DNA of 64,000 nucleotides from Streptomyces sp. F001 (lineage in GTDB: Bacteria; Actinomycetota; Actinomycetes; Streptomycetales; Streptomycetaceae), in NCBI RefSeq assembly GCF_004187715.1, contig NZ_QZWF01000012.1, forward strand, positions 25,097 through 89,096, written 5' to 3'. The position numbers were made by a program, and so were the translations under genes. Under the pieces are notes generated by a model, which saw only the letters and a list, made by a program, of their open reading frames with translations, ran no database searches and was not told where the DNA came from. Below, one piece after another: positions 16,836 through 26,177 of the stretch. The stretch's first letter is position 1, and the number at the start of each line of letters is the position of its first letter.

Positions 16836-17675
16836 TCAGCCGAAGCGGTTCAGCAGCCGGCGGTACACCGCGGGCGCGAGGCCGCGCACCCGGCCCGGCA
16901 GGGTCAGCCAGCCGGGGACATAGACGTCGTCCCGGCCACGCCGGACCGCGTCCCAGACCGTGGCGGCGACCCGGCCGGGCGGCGTGGGGCGTGGGCGGGT
17001 GCGCTGGTAGGGAGTGCCGCGGCGGGCGAAGAAGGCGGTGTCCACCGGGCCCGGCACAACGAGCGTCACGCCCACTCCGGTGCCGCGCAGTTCCTGCCGC
17101 AGGGCCTCGGCGAACGCGGCGATGCCGGCCTTGGCGGCGGAGTAGACGGCCTCCTCCCGCACCCCCACACAGCCCGCGACCGAGCCGACGAGCACCACCC
17201 GTCCGCGGCCGGCGCTCACCATGGCGGGCAGGACCTCCCGGACCAGCAGCAGCGTGGCGTTGAGGTCGACGGTCAGCACCCGGTCGATGGCGGTGGCCGG
17301 CATCGTCACGAAGGGGCCGGCCCAGCCGATGCCCGCTCCGGCGACCAGGACGTCGATCCGGCCCGTGGCGCGCAGCGCGGACTCGGCCAGCAGGCGGGGA
17401 CCGTCGGGGGCGGCGAGGTCGGCGGGCAGGACGAGGGCCGATGTCCCGGCGGCCGTCTCCTCCAGCCGGATCCGGTCCCGTCCGCTGACGATCAGTTGCC
17501 AGCCGCCGGTGGCGAAGCGCCGGGCGGTGGCGGCGCCGATGCCCGAAGAAGCACCGGTGACGAGTGCCACGGGCCGGTCGGTGCGGTGCGGCGGCCGGTG
17601 TTCGCGCACCGCGGCCGGAGTGGGGGCGGGACGTGCCTTCGGGTCGTAGGTGGAACCGGAGCCGGTGTGGGTCAC
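16836..17675 (-). CDS. short-chain dehydrogenase/reductase, 279 aa
   Basis: An NAD(P)-dependent SDR. The cofactor loop is TGASSGIG (residues 40-47). The catalytic set is Ser165 in GSVAG, Tyr178 and Lys182 in VYSAAK. The substrate is unknown; a basic C-terminal segment (RTRPRPTPPGRVA) and a tail typical of the 260-300 residue SDRs follow. The GTG at 17675 (MTHTGSGS) is chosen because AGGGAG precedes it by 9 bp; a longer in-frame start at 17837 lacks such a signal. It is transcribed away from the radical-SAM gene across a 320-bp gap. An identical copy is at 23120-23959. Confidence 0.9.
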   Translation of the reverse strand: MTHTGSGSTYDPKARPAPTPAAVREHRPPHRTDRPVALVTGASSGIGAATARRFATGGWQLIVSGRDRIRLEETAAGTSALVLPADLAAPDGPRLLAESALRATGRIDVLVAGAGIGWAGPFVTMPATAIDRVLTVDLNATLLLVREVLPAMVSAGRGRVVLVGSVAGCVGVREEAVYSAAKAGIAAFAEALRQELRGTGVGVTLVVPGPVDTAFFARRGTPYQRTRPRPTPPGRVAATVWDAVRRGRDDVYVPGWLTLPGRVRGLAPAVYRRLLNRFG

Positions 17676-17995
17676 TAGTCGGTCTCCCTGCGCTGTGGGT
17701 CCGGTTTTCCGGGACACGTAGTCCAGGACACCGCCTGTGCGGTCCCCGGCGCCAGTTCTGGGGCGGTCCGTCCGCGGCGAGCTCACCCGAATCGCCGCCC
17801 GCCGCCCGGTCGTCCCTTCGGTGAGTCGGGGCCGCACCGGTCACGTACCGGCGCGGCAGGACCACTCCTGCGGGCCGCGGGGTACACCCAGGCGGCGGTA
17901 CGGGCGGGACGGGCGCGGGTTTACCGGGATACGAAGGGGAGACCCCGGAAGCTCCCCCAACTCCGGTTCCGGCCGGTTCACGTGGCGAGGTCACC
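17676..17995. promoter_or_regulatory. divergent promoter region, SDR / radical-SAM
   Basis: This 320-bp, very GC-rich stretch between two divergently transcribed genes has no supported ORF. It must carry both promoters, but I see no clear -35/-10 pair or strong dyad. Confidence 0.4.
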
Positions 17996-19495
17996 ATGCG
18001 ATTGCTGCTCGTCCACCCCAGCGCCCTGATGTATTCCGAGATCTTCCTGCGGCTCGAACCTCTGGGCCTGGAACGGGTGGCGGGCGCCGCTCGGGACGCC
18101 GGGCACGAGGTGCGGGTCGTGGATCTGCAGGTGACCGGCCGGAGGCAACTGCGCGACGAGGTCCGGTCCTTCCGCCCTCAGGCTCTCGGGGTCTCGCTGA
18201 ACTACCTCGCGAACATCCCGGAGGCGATCGAGCTGGCCGCCGAGGTGAAGCGGGCGGTACCGGGCTGCTTCGTGTTCTTCGGCGGGCACAGTGTGTCCTT
18301 CGTCGCCGAGGAGGTGCTGGAGCAGGCCGAGGGGGCGGTGGACGCGGTGGTCCGCGGCGAGGGCGAGCCGGCCGTCGCGCCGCTGCTGGCGGCGGTCCGC
18401 GACGGCGGGGTGCCGGGGGTGCCCGGGATCGTCACGGCCGAGGGGCGTGGTCCGGCGCCGCTGATGGTGCACAGCATCGACTCCCCCGTCCCGGCGCGCG
18501 ACCTGATGCGCAACCGGCGCCGTTACTTCATCGGCGAACTGGACCCGTGCGCCTCCGTCGAGTTCACCCGCGGCTGCCCCTGGGACTGCTCGTTCTGCTC
18601 GGCGTGGACGTTCTACGGCCGCAGTTACCGCAAGGCCTCCCCCGAGGCGGCGGCGGCCGACCTGGCGGGCATCCGGGAGCCCAACGTGTTCATCGTCGAC
18701 GACGTCGCCTTCATCCGGCCCGAACACGGGGACGCCATCGCCGCGGAGGTGGAGCGCCGCCGCATCCGCAAGCGCTACTACCTGGAGACGCGCAGCGACG
18801 TACTGCTGCGCCACCCCGAGGTGTTCGAGCGGTGGGCGCGGCTGGGGCTGCGTTACATGTTCCTCGGCATGGAGGCGATCGACGCGGAGGGACTGGAGCT
18901 GTACCGCAAGCGGGTCAGCCCCGACGAGAACCTCCGTGCCCTTCGGACGGCCCGCCGGCTCGGCATCAAGGTCGCCATCAACCTGATCGTCGACCCGGCC
19001 TGGGACGAGGAACGCTTCCGGGTGGTGCGGGAGTTCGCGCTGGCCGTGCCGGAGATCGTGCACTTCACCGTGATGACGCCGTATCCGGGGACGGAGATCT
19101 GGCACACCGAGTCGCGCCGGCTCACCACCCGCGACTACCGCCTCTTCGACATCCAGCACGCCGTGGTGCCCACGGCCCTGCCGTTGGAACGGTTCTACGA
19201 GGAGCTGGTGCGCACCCAGGCCGTGATCAACCGCAAGCATCTGGGACTGCGCACGGCCTTCGGCGCGGCCCGCGTGCTCGGCCGCAACCTGCTGCACGGG
19301 CAGACGAACTTCGCCCGCATGCTGTGGAAGTTCAACCAGGTCTACAACCCGCGCCGCCAGATCGCCGATCACACCAGGCCCGTCCACTACGAACTGCCCC
19401 TGCCGCAGCACCTCGACGTCACCGACCGGCGTCAGCTGTACGTCCACACCCGGGGGGCGACGCAGGGCGCACCGGGCCACCGGGCCACCGAGTAA
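17996..19495 (+). CDS. B12-binding-type radical SAM protein, 499 aa
   Basis: A probable cobalamin-dependent radical SAM enzyme; the class includes methylases and ring-forming enzymes, and the substrate here is unknown. The N-terminal 150 residues look like the Rossmann-type B12-binding module (start MRLLLVHPSALMYSE; FFGGHSVSF; RGEGEPAVAPLLAAV). The iron-sulfur motif CPWDCSFC gives Cys194, Cys198 and Cys201. The barrel continues with VFIVDDVAFIRPEH, YLETRSDVLLRHPEV and MTPYPGTEIWHTES. It is followed after 18 bp by a membrane exporter gene, so the two are probably one operon. The copy at 21300-22799 is identical. Confidence 0.88.
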   Translation: MRLLLVHPSALMYSEIFLRLEPLGLERVAGAARDAGHEVRVVDLQVTGRRQLRDEVRSFRPQALGVSLNYLANIPEAIELAAEVKRAVPGCFVFFGGHSVSFVAEEVLEQAEGAVDAVVRGEGEPAVAPLLAAVRDGGVPGVPGIVTAEGRGPAPLMVHSIDSPVPARDLMRNRRRYFIGELDPCASVEFTRGCPWDCSFCSAWTFYGRSYRKASPEAAAADLAGIREPNVFIVDDVAFIRPEHGDAIAAEVERRRIRKRYYLETRSDVLLRHPEVFERWARLGLRYMFLGMEAIDAEGLELYRKRVSPDENLRALRTARRLGIKVAINLIVDPAWDEERFRVVREFALAVPEIVHFTVMTPYPGTEIWHTESRRLTTRDYRLFDIQHAVVPTALPLERFYEELVRTQAVINRKHLGLRTAFGAARVLGRNLLHGQTNFARMLWKFNQVYNPRRQIADHTRPVHYELPLPQHLDVTDRRQLYVHTRGATQGAPGHRATE

Positions 19496-19513
19496 CCGGA
19501 CGGGCGCGGGCGT

Positions 19514-20392
19514 ATGCCGATCGCCGTCCTCGCCTCGCTCGCCGCCGCTGTCTGCTTCGCCGTCGCGGGCGTCCTCCAGCAGTGGGCGGCGGGCGGGCGG
19601 CCGGACGAAGAGGCGCTGTCCCCGCGCCTGTTGGGCCATCTGGTGCGGGAGCCGCTGTGGCTGTGCGGGATCGGACTGGCCGTGGTGGCGTACGGATTCC
19701 AGTCGCTGGCCCTGGCGTTCGGGCCGCTCAGCCTCGTCCAGCCGCTGATCGTCGCCGAGTTGGTGTGTGCCGTGCCACTGTCCGCGTGGCTGCACCGCAT
19801 GCGGCTCGGTGGCCGGGAGTGGTTCGGCACGCTCGCCGTGGCCGTCGGCCTCGCCCTCGCCCTGCTCTCCGCCCGCCCGCACGGCGGCCGTCCGGAGTCG
19901 GCGGGTGCGCTGTCCTGGCTGCTGATCCTGGGCGCGACCGCCGCGCTGGTCGCCGCTGCGCTGACGGCCGCCCGGCTGCTGACCGGGCCCTGGCGGGCGT
20001 CGGCGACGGCCCTGGCGGCCGGGGCGGTCATGGGCACCCAGTCCGTCCTGCTGGCCGCCACCGTGGAACGCCTGAGGCACGGGCTCGGCTCCGCACTGTC
20101 CGCCTGGCAGACCTACGCCCTGGTGGCGGCCAGTGTGGTGGGCCTGCTGCTCATCCAGAGCGCCTTTCAGCAGGGCCCGTTGGCCGCGAGCATGACGGTG
20201 ATCGACGCGACGGAGCCGGTGGTCGCCGTGACCGTGGGCACGACGGTCTTCGGGGAGGCCACCCGCACGGGCTGGCCGGTCAGCGCGGTCACGGTGACGG
20301 GGCTTGCGCTGGTGGCGGCCGGGATCGTGAGCCTGGACTCGTCACCGGTGATCGCGGCGCTGCGAGGGCGGCGGGCGGGTGGTACGGCGTGA
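19514..20392 (+). CDS. DMT-superfamily (EamA-like) membrane transporter, 292 aa
   Basis: An integral membrane protein with about 9-10 hydrophobic helices, starting MPIAVLASLAAAVCFAVAG. It has two inverted halves (LVQPLIVAELVCAVPLSAW and MTVIDATEPVVAVTVGTTVF), as in drug/metabolite transporters. The cargo is unknown; its place directly behind the radical-SAM gene suggests linked function. The TGA stop at 20390-20392 is five bases from the axis of the palindrome. In the mirror copy the same codon is TGC, so that copy reads on. Confidence 0.88.
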   Translation: MPIAVLASLAAAVCFAVAGVLQQWAAGGRPDEEALSPRLLGHLVREPLWLCGIGLAVVAYGFQSLALAFGPLSLVQPLIVAELVCAVPLSAWLHRMRLGGREWFGTLAVAVGLALALLSARPHGGRPESAGALSWLLILGATAALVAAALTAARLLTGPWRASATALAAGAVMGTQSVLLAATVERLRHGLGSALSAWQTYALVAASVVGLLLIQSAFQQGPLAASMTVIDATEPVVAVTVGTTVFGEATRTGWPVSAVTVTGLALVAAGIVSLDSSPVIAALRGRRAGGTA

Positions 20393-21281
20393 GCCGGCCG
20401 GCGCACGCCGTACCACCCGCCCGCCGCCCTCGCAGCGCCGCGATCACCGGTGACGAGTCCAGGCTCACGATCCCGGCCGCCACCAGCGCAAGCCCCGTCA
20501 CCGTGACCGCGCTGACCGGCCAGCCCGTGCGGGTGGCCTCCCCGAAGACCGTCGTGCCCACGGTCACGGCGACCACCGGCTCCGTCGCGTCGATCACCGT
20601 CATGCTCGCGGCCAACGGGCCCTGCTGAAAGGCGCTCTGGATGAGCAGCAGGCCCACCACACTGGCCGCCACCAGGGCGTAGGTCTGCCAGGCGGACAGT
20701 GCGGAGCCGAGCCCGTGCCTCAGGCGTTCCACGGTGGCGGCCAGCAGGACGGACTGGGTGCCCATGACCGCCCCGGCCGCCAGGGCCGTCGCCGACGCCC
20801 GCCAGGGCCCGGTCAGCAGCCGGGCGGCCGTCAGCGCAGCGGCGACCAGCGCGGCGGTCGCGCCCAGGATCAGCAGCCAGGACAGCGCACCCGCCGACTC
20901 CGGACGGCCGCCGTGCGGGCGGGCGGAGAGCAGGGCGAGGGCGAGGCCGACGGCCACGGCGAGCGTGCCGAACCACTCCCGGCCACCGAGCCGCATGCGG
21001 TGCAGCCACGCGGACAGTGGCACGGCACACACCAACTCGGCGACGATCAGCGGCTGGACGAGGCTGAGCGGCCCGAACGCCAGGGCCAGCGACTGGAATC
21101 CGTACGCCACCACGGCCAGTCCGATCCCGCACAGCCACAGCGGCTCCCGCACCAGATGGCCCAACAGGCGCGGGGACAGCGCCTCTTCGTCCGGCCGCCC
21201 GCCCGCCGCCCACTGCTGGAGGACGCCCGCGACGGCGAAGCAGACAGCGGCGGCGAGCGAGGCGAGGACGGCGATCGGCAT
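20289..21281 (-). CDS. DMT-superfamily transporter, mirror copy with read-through C-terminus
   Basis: This is identical to the 19514-20392 protein through its last sense codon. The stop codon is TGC instead of TGA, so the frame crosses the axis and adds 38 residues (CAGRLTPYHPPAA and onward) read from the complement of the other arm. The extension has no membrane helix and is Pro/Arg/Ala-rich, so it is unlikely to be natural. Total 330 aa. Confidence 0.8.
   Translation of the reverse strand: MPIAVLASLAAAVCFAVAGVLQQWAAGGRPDEEALSPRLLGHLVREPLWLCGIGLAVVAYGFQSLALAFGPLSLVQPLIVAELVCAVPLSAWLHRMRLGGREWFGTLAVAVGLALALLSARPHGGRPESAGALSWLLILGATAALVAAALTAARLLTGPWRASATALAAGAVMGTQSVLLAATVERLRHGLGSALSAWQTYALVAASVVGLLLIQSAFQQGPLAASMTVIDATEPVVAVTVGTTVFGEATRTGWPVSAVTVTGLALVAAGIVSLDSSPVIAALRGRRAGGTACAGRLTPYHPPAALAAPRSPVTSPGSRSRPPPAQAPSP
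20380..20415. repeat. axis of the palindrome, near-perfect hairpin
   Basis: The two arms meet at GCCGGC with no spacer. Pairing is complete except 20392 (A) against 20403 (G). The site is the stop region of the transporter gene and may originally have been a short terminator-like hairpin at which a strand switch occurred. Confidence 0.85.
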
Positions 21282-21299
21282 ACGCCCGCGCCCGTCCGG

Positions 21300-22799
21300 T
21301 TACTCGGTGGCCCGGTGGCCCGGTGCGCCCTGCGTCGCCCCCCGGGTGTGGACGTACAGCTGACGCCGGTCGGTGACGTCGAGGTGCTGCGGCAGGGGCA
21401 GTTCGTAGTGGACGGGCCTGGTGTGATCGGCGATCTGGCGGCGCGGGTTGTAGACCTGGTTGAACTTCCACAGCATGCGGGCGAAGTTCGTCTGCCCGTG
21501 CAGCAGGTTGCGGCCGAGCACGCGGGCCGCGCCGAAGGCCGTGCGCAGTCCCAGATGCTTGCGGTTGATCACGGCCTGGGTGCGCACCAGCTCCTCGTAG
21601 AACCGTTCCAACGGCAGGGCCGTGGGCACCACGGCGTGCTGGATGTCGAAGAGGCGGTAGTCGCGGGTGGTGAGCCGGCGCGACTCGGTGTGCCAGATCT
21701 CCGTCCCCGGATACGGCGTCATCACGGTGAAGTGCACGATCTCCGGCACGGCCAGCGCGAACTCCCGCACCACCCGGAAGCGTTCCTCGTCCCAGGCCGG
21801 GTCGACGATCAGGTTGATGGCGACCTTGATGCCGAGCCGGCGGGCCGTCCGAAGGGCACGGAGGTTCTCGTCGGGGCTGACCCGCTTGCGGTACAGCTCC
21901 AGTCCCTCCGCGTCGATCGCCTCCATGCCGAGGAACATGTAACGCAGCCCCAGCCGCGCCCACCGCTCGAACACCTCGGGGTGGCGCAGCAGTACGTCGC
22001 TGCGCGTCTCCAGGTAGTAGCGCTTGCGGATGCGGCGGCGCTCCACCTCCGCGGCGATGGCGTCCCCGTGTTCGGGCCGGATGAAGGCGACGTCGTCGAC
22101 GATGAACACGTTGGGCTCCCGGATGCCCGCCAGGTCGGCCGCCGCCGCCTCGGGGGAGGCCTTGCGGTAACTGCGGCCGTAGAACGTCCACGCCGAGCAG
22201 AACGAGCAGTCCCAGGGGCAGCCGCGGGTGAACTCGACGGAGGCGCACGGGTCCAGTTCGCCGATGAAGTAACGGCGCCGGTTGCGCATCAGGTCGCGCG
22301 CCGGGACGGGGGAGTCGATGCTGTGCACCATCAGCGGCGCCGGACCACGCCCCTCGGCCGTGACGATCCCGGGCACCCCCGGCACCCCGCCGTCGCGGAC
22401 CGCCGCCAGCAGCGGCGCGACGGCCGGCTCGCCCTCGCCGCGGACCACCGCGTCCACCGCCCCCTCGGCCTGCTCCAGCACCTCCTCGGCGACGAAGGAC
22501 ACACTGTGCCCGCCGAAGAACACGAAGCAGCCCGGTACCGCCCGCTTCACCTCGGCGGCCAGCTCGATCGCCTCCGGGATGTTCGCGAGGTAGTTCAGCG
22601 AGACCCCGAGAGCCTGAGGGCGGAAGGACCGGACCTCGTCGCGCAGTTGCCTCCGGCCGGTCACCTGCAGATCCACGACCCGCACCTCGTGCCCGGCGTC
22701 CCGAGCGGCGCCCGCCACCCGTTCCAGGCCCAGAGGTTCGAGCCGCAGGAAGATCTCGGAATACATCAGGGCGCTGGGGTGGACGAGCAGCAATCGCAT
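21300..22799 (-). CDS. B12-binding-type radical SAM protein, mirror copy, 499 aa
   Basis: The translation is identical to that of 17996-19495, including Cys194, Cys198 and Cys201. It lies in the clean part of the right arm. If the palindrome is an assembly product, this gene exists only once. Confidence 0.88.
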   Translation of the reverse strand: MRLLLVHPSALMYSEIFLRLEPLGLERVAGAARDAGHEVRVVDLQVTGRRQLRDEVRSFRPQALGVSLNYLANIPEAIELAAEVKRAVPGCFVFFGGHSVSFVAEEVLEQAEGAVDAVVRGEGEPAVAPLLAAVRDGGVPGVPGIVTAEGRGPAPLMVHSIDSPVPARDLMRNRRRYFIGELDPCASVEFTRGCPWDCSFCSAWTFYGRSYRKASPEAAAADLAGIREPNVFIVDDVAFIRPEHGDAIAAEVERRRIRKRYYLETRSDVLLRHPEVFERWARLGLRYMFLGMEAIDAEGLELYRKRVSPDENLRALRTARRLGIKVAINLIVDPAWDEERFRVVREFALAVPEIVHFTVMTPYPGTEIWHTESRRLTTRDYRLFDIQHAVVPTALPLERFYEELVRTQAVINRKHLGLRTAFGAARVLGRNLLHGQTNFARMLWKFNQVYNPRRQIADHTRPVHYELPLPQHLDVTDRRQLYVHTRGATQGAPGHRATE

Positions 22800-23119
22800 G
22801 GTGACCTCGCCACGTGAACCGGCCGGAACCGGAGTTGGGGGAGCTTCCGGGGTCTCCCCTTCGTATCCCGGTAAACCCGCGCCCGTCCCGCCCGTACCGC
22901 CGCCTGGGTGTACCCCGCGGCCCGCAGGAGTGGTCCTGCCGCGCCGGTACGTGACCGGTGCGGCCCCGACTCACCGAAGGGACGACCGGGCGGCGGGCGG
23001 CGATTCGGGTGAGCTCGCCGCGGACGGACCGCCCCAGAACTGGCGCCGGGGACCGCACAGGCGGTGTCCTGGACTACGTGTCCCGGAAAACCGGACCCAC
23101 AGCGCAGGGAGACCGACTA
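22800..23119. promoter_or_regulatory. divergent promoter region, mirror copy
   Basis: This is the mirror of 17676-17995: no ORF supported and no clear promoter boxes. Confidence 0.35.
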
Positions 23120-23959
23120 GTGACCCACACCGGCTCCGGTTCCACCTACGACCCGAAGGCACGTCCCGCCCCCACTCCGGCCGCGGTGCGCGAACACCGG
23201 CCGCCGCACCGCACCGACCGGCCCGTGGCACTCGTCACCGGTGCTTCTTCGGGCATCGGCGCCGCCACCGCCCGGCGCTTCGCCACCGGCGGCTGGCAAC
23301 TGATCGTCAGCGGACGGGACCGGATCCGGCTGGAGGAGACGGCCGCCGGGACATCGGCCCTCGTCCTGCCCGCCGACCTCGCCGCCCCCGACGGTCCCCG
23401 CCTGCTGGCCGAGTCCGCGCTGCGCGCCACGGGCCGGATCGACGTCCTGGTCGCCGGAGCGGGCATCGGCTGGGCCGGCCCCTTCGTGACGATGCCGGCC
23501 ACCGCCATCGACCGGGTGCTGACCGTCGACCTCAACGCCACGCTGCTGCTGGTCCGGGAGGTCCTGCCCGCCATGGTGAGCGCCGGCCGCGGACGGGTGG
23601 TGCTCGTCGGCTCGGTCGCGGGCTGTGTGGGGGTGCGGGAGGAGGCCGTCTACTCCGCCGCCAAGGCCGGCATCGCCGCGTTCGCCGAGGCCCTGCGGCA
23701 GGAACTGCGCGGCACCGGAGTGGGCGTGACGCTCGTTGTGCCGGGCCCGGTGGACACCGCCTTCTTCGCCCGCCGCGGCACTCCCTACCAGCGCACCCGC
23801 CCACGCCCCACGCCGCCCGGCCGGGTCGCCGCCACGGTCTGGGACGCGGTCCGGCGTGGCCGGGACGACGTCTATGTCCCCGGCTGGCTGACCCTGCCGG
23901 GCCGGGTGCGCGGCCTCGCGCCCGCGGTGTACCGCCGGCTGCTGAACCGCTTCGGCTGA
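23120..23959 (+). CDS. short-chain dehydrogenase/reductase, mirror copy, 279 aa
   Basis: Identical to 16836-17675: TGASSGIG cofactor loop and YSAAK active site, with GTG 23120 preceded by AGGGAG. Intact. Confidence 0.88.
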   Translation: MTHTGSGSTYDPKARPAPTPAAVREHRPPHRTDRPVALVTGASSGIGAATARRFATGGWQLIVSGRDRIRLEETAAGTSALVLPADLAAPDGPRLLAESALRATGRIDVLVAGAGIGWAGPFVTMPATAIDRVLTVDLNATLLLVREVLPAMVSAGRGRVVLVGSVAGCVGVREEAVYSAAKAGIAAFAEALRQELRGTGVGVTLVVPGPVDTAFFARRGTPYQRTRPRPTPPGRVAATVWDAVRRGRDDVYVPGWLTLPGRVRGLAPAVYRRLLNRFG

Positions 23960-24185
23960 GGCCCGGTATCCTCACGTGTCACCCGAGGGATGGCATGCGC
24001 CCGACCTGAATGTGACGTGACTCCCAGCCGACGAGTTTGTACGACCCCTACAAACCCGAAGCCCTCTGAGCAGTCGGAACGCCTGCATGCCCCCCTGGTT
24101 CTGTTAAGGGGTACCAGGAAAACACCCCGGAGACTGTACGGAGTCGACGGCCCGCTTTCCCGGTTGTCCTTCGTAAGGTCGCTAC

Positions 24186-25793
24186 ATGACCGTTTTGGAT
24201 GAGGCGACCGGTGAGTCGACGAGCGAGCCGACGGGCGAGCCGACGGACGCGCGCGGGCGAGTGGCCGAGCTGCACCAGATCCGCACGCAGGCGGTGGCCG
24301 GCCCGAGCGAGAGGGCGACCGAGGCGCAGCACGCCAAGGGCAAGCTGACCGCCCGGGAGCGGATCGAGCTGCTGCTGGACCCGGGCACCTTCCGTGAGGT
24401 CGAGCAGCTGCGCCGGCACCGGGCGACCGGGTTCGGCCTGGAGGCCAAGAAGCCGTACACCGACGGTGTGATCACCGGATGGGGCACGGTGGAGGGCCGT
24501 ACGGTCTTCGTCTACGCCCATGACTTCCGCATCTTCGGCGGTGCCCTGGGCGAGGCCCACGCCACGAAGATCCACAAGATCATGGACATGGCCATCGCGG
24601 CCGGGGCCCCGCTGGTCTCCCTCAACGACGGTGCCGGCGCCCGCATCCAGGAGGGCGTCAGCGCGCTGGCCGGCTACGGCGGCATCTTCCAGCGCAACAC
24701 CAAGGCGTCCGGTGTCATCCCGCAGATCAGCGTGATGCTCGGCCCGTGCGCCGGCGGTGCGGCCTACAGTCCCGCGCTGACCGACTTCGTGTTCATGGTC
24801 CGTGAGACCTCGCAGATGTTCATCACCGGCCCGGACGTGGTCAAGGCGGTGACCGGCGAGGAGATCACCCAGAACGGCCTGGGCGGCGCCGACGTGCACG
24901 CCGAGACGAGCGGTGTCTGCCACTTCGCGTACGACGACGAGGAGACCTGCCTCGCCGAGGTGCGCTACCTCCTGTCGCTGCTCCCGCAGAACAACCGGGA
25001 GAACCCGCCGCGGGTGGAGTCCACGGACGCCCCCGACCGCCGCTCCGACCTCCTGCTCGACCTGGTCCCGGCGGACGGCAACCGGCCGTACGACATGGCG
25101 AAGGTCATCGAGGAGATCGTCGACGACGGCGAGTACCTGGAGGTCCACGAGCGCTGGGCGCGGAACATCATCTGCGCGCTGGCCCGCCTCGACGGACAGG
25201 TCGTCGGCATCATCGCCAATCAGCCGCAGGTGCTGGCAGGCGTGTTGGACATCGAGGCATCCGAAAAAGCTGCGCGCTTTGTGCAGATGTGTGACGCTTT
25301 TAACATTCCGATCGTCACTTTCCTGGACGTCCCCGGGTTCCTTCCGGGTGTCGACCAGGAGCACGGCGGGATCATCCGGCACGGCGCCAAGCTGCTGTAC
25401 GCGTACTGCAACGCGACGGTGCCACGGATCAGCCTGATCCTGCGTAAGGCCTACGGAGGTGCCTACATCGTGATGGACAGCCAGTCCATCGGTGCGGACC
25501 TCACGTACGCCTGGCCGACGAACGAGATCGCAGTGATGGGCGCGGAGGGTGCCGCCAACGTCATCTTCCGCCGCCAGATCGCCGAGGCCGAGGACCCCGA
25601 GGCCATGCGGGCACGCATGGTCAAGGAGTACAAGTCCGAGCTGATGCACCCGTATTACGCCGCCGAGCGCGGTCTGGTGGACGACGTCATCGACCCCGCG
25701 GAAACCCGCGAGGTACTGATCAGGTCCCTGGCGATGCTGCACAGCAAGCACGCCGACCTGCCCTCGCGCAAGCACGGCAACCCCCCGCAGTAA
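24186..25793 (+). CDS. accB: acyl-CoA carboxylase beta subunit, mirror copy, 535 aa
   Basis: The translation is identical to that of 15002-16609, with both carboxyltransferase halves present. It is followed after 56 bp by the accE copy, as in the left arm. Intact. Confidence 0.93.
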   Translation: MTVLDEATGESTSEPTGEPTDARGRVAELHQIRTQAVAGPSERATEAQHAKGKLTARERIELLLDPGTFREVEQLRRHRATGFGLEAKKPYTDGVITGWGTVEGRTVFVYAHDFRIFGGALGEAHATKIHKIMDMAIAAGAPLVSLNDGAGARIQEGVSALAGYGGIFQRNTKASGVIPQISVMLGPCAGGAAYSPALTDFVFMVRETSQMFITGPDVVKAVTGEEITQNGLGGADVHAETSGVCHFAYDDEETCLAEVRYLLSLLPQNNRENPPRVESTDAPDRRSDLLLDLVPADGNRPYDMAKVIEEIVDDGEYLEVHERWARNIICALARLDGQVVGIIANQPQVLAGVLDIEASEKAARFVQMCDAFNIPIVTFLDVPGFLPGVDQEHGGIIRHGAKLLYAYCNATVPRISLILRKAYGGAYIVMDSQSIGADLTYAWPTNEIAVMGAEGAANVIFRRQIAEAEDPEAMRARMVKEYKSELMHPYYAAERGLVDDVIDPAETREVLIRSLAMLHSKHADLPSRKHGNPPQ

Positions 25794-25849
25794 CCCGGCG
25801 GAACCTCTGCGGTACCCCCGCGGAAACCTCATCCACGGAGACTGATCCC

Positions 25850-26044
25850 ATGAACAACCCTGACATCCGCGTCGAGAAGGGCCACGCCGAGCCCGAGGAA
25901 GTCGCCGCCATCACGGCGATCCTCCTGGCCCGGGCGGCGGCACGCACGTCCACGACGACCCCGGCACACCGCGGCCGCGCCAAGGCCGGCTGGCGCCGCC
26001 TGGAGCGCGAGCCCGGCTTCCGGGCCCCGCACAGCTGGCGGTAG
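25850..26044 (+). CDS. accE: acyl-CoA carboxylase epsilon subunit, mirror copy, 64 aa
   Basis: Identical to 14751-14945, ending GFRAPHSWR. It is the last gene in the error-free part of the right arm. Confidence 0.88.
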   Translation: MNNPDIRVEKGHAEPEEVAAITAILLARAAARTSTTTPAHRGRAKAGWRRLEREPGFRAPHSWR

Positions 26045-26121
26045 AACCGCGCGAGTAACCACGCACGACCCGCAGACGGCGAACCACCTTTCGAGGCAAC
26101 CCGGTGGCCGCGCACACGCAA

Positions 26122-26157
26122 AAGGGGCGCCCTCTCCGAACGGAGAGGGCGCCCCTT
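26122..26157. terminator. bidirectional terminator, mirror copy
   Basis: The same perfect 16-bp stem with a four-base loop as 14638-14673, between convergent accE and cvnD2 copies. Confidence 0.9.
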
Positions 26158-26177
26158 ACGTGCATCGCGCGGCAGCG

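Larger units (their letters stand above)
1..20397 (+). repeat. left arm of giant inverted repeat
   Basis: The whole stretch is mirrored by 20398-40720. Near the axis, partner positions sum to 40795; at the far end they sum to 40721. This arm has intact reading frames throughout. It continues beyond base 1. Confidence 0.97.

Noticed and set aside
17737..20628. Long open frames across the axis (963 aa on each strand) and a 700-aa frame opposite the radical-SAM gene
   Set aside because: They are alternative frames of the SDR/radical-SAM/DMT genes kept open by high GC; their composition is Arg/Gly/Pro-rich with no domain signal.
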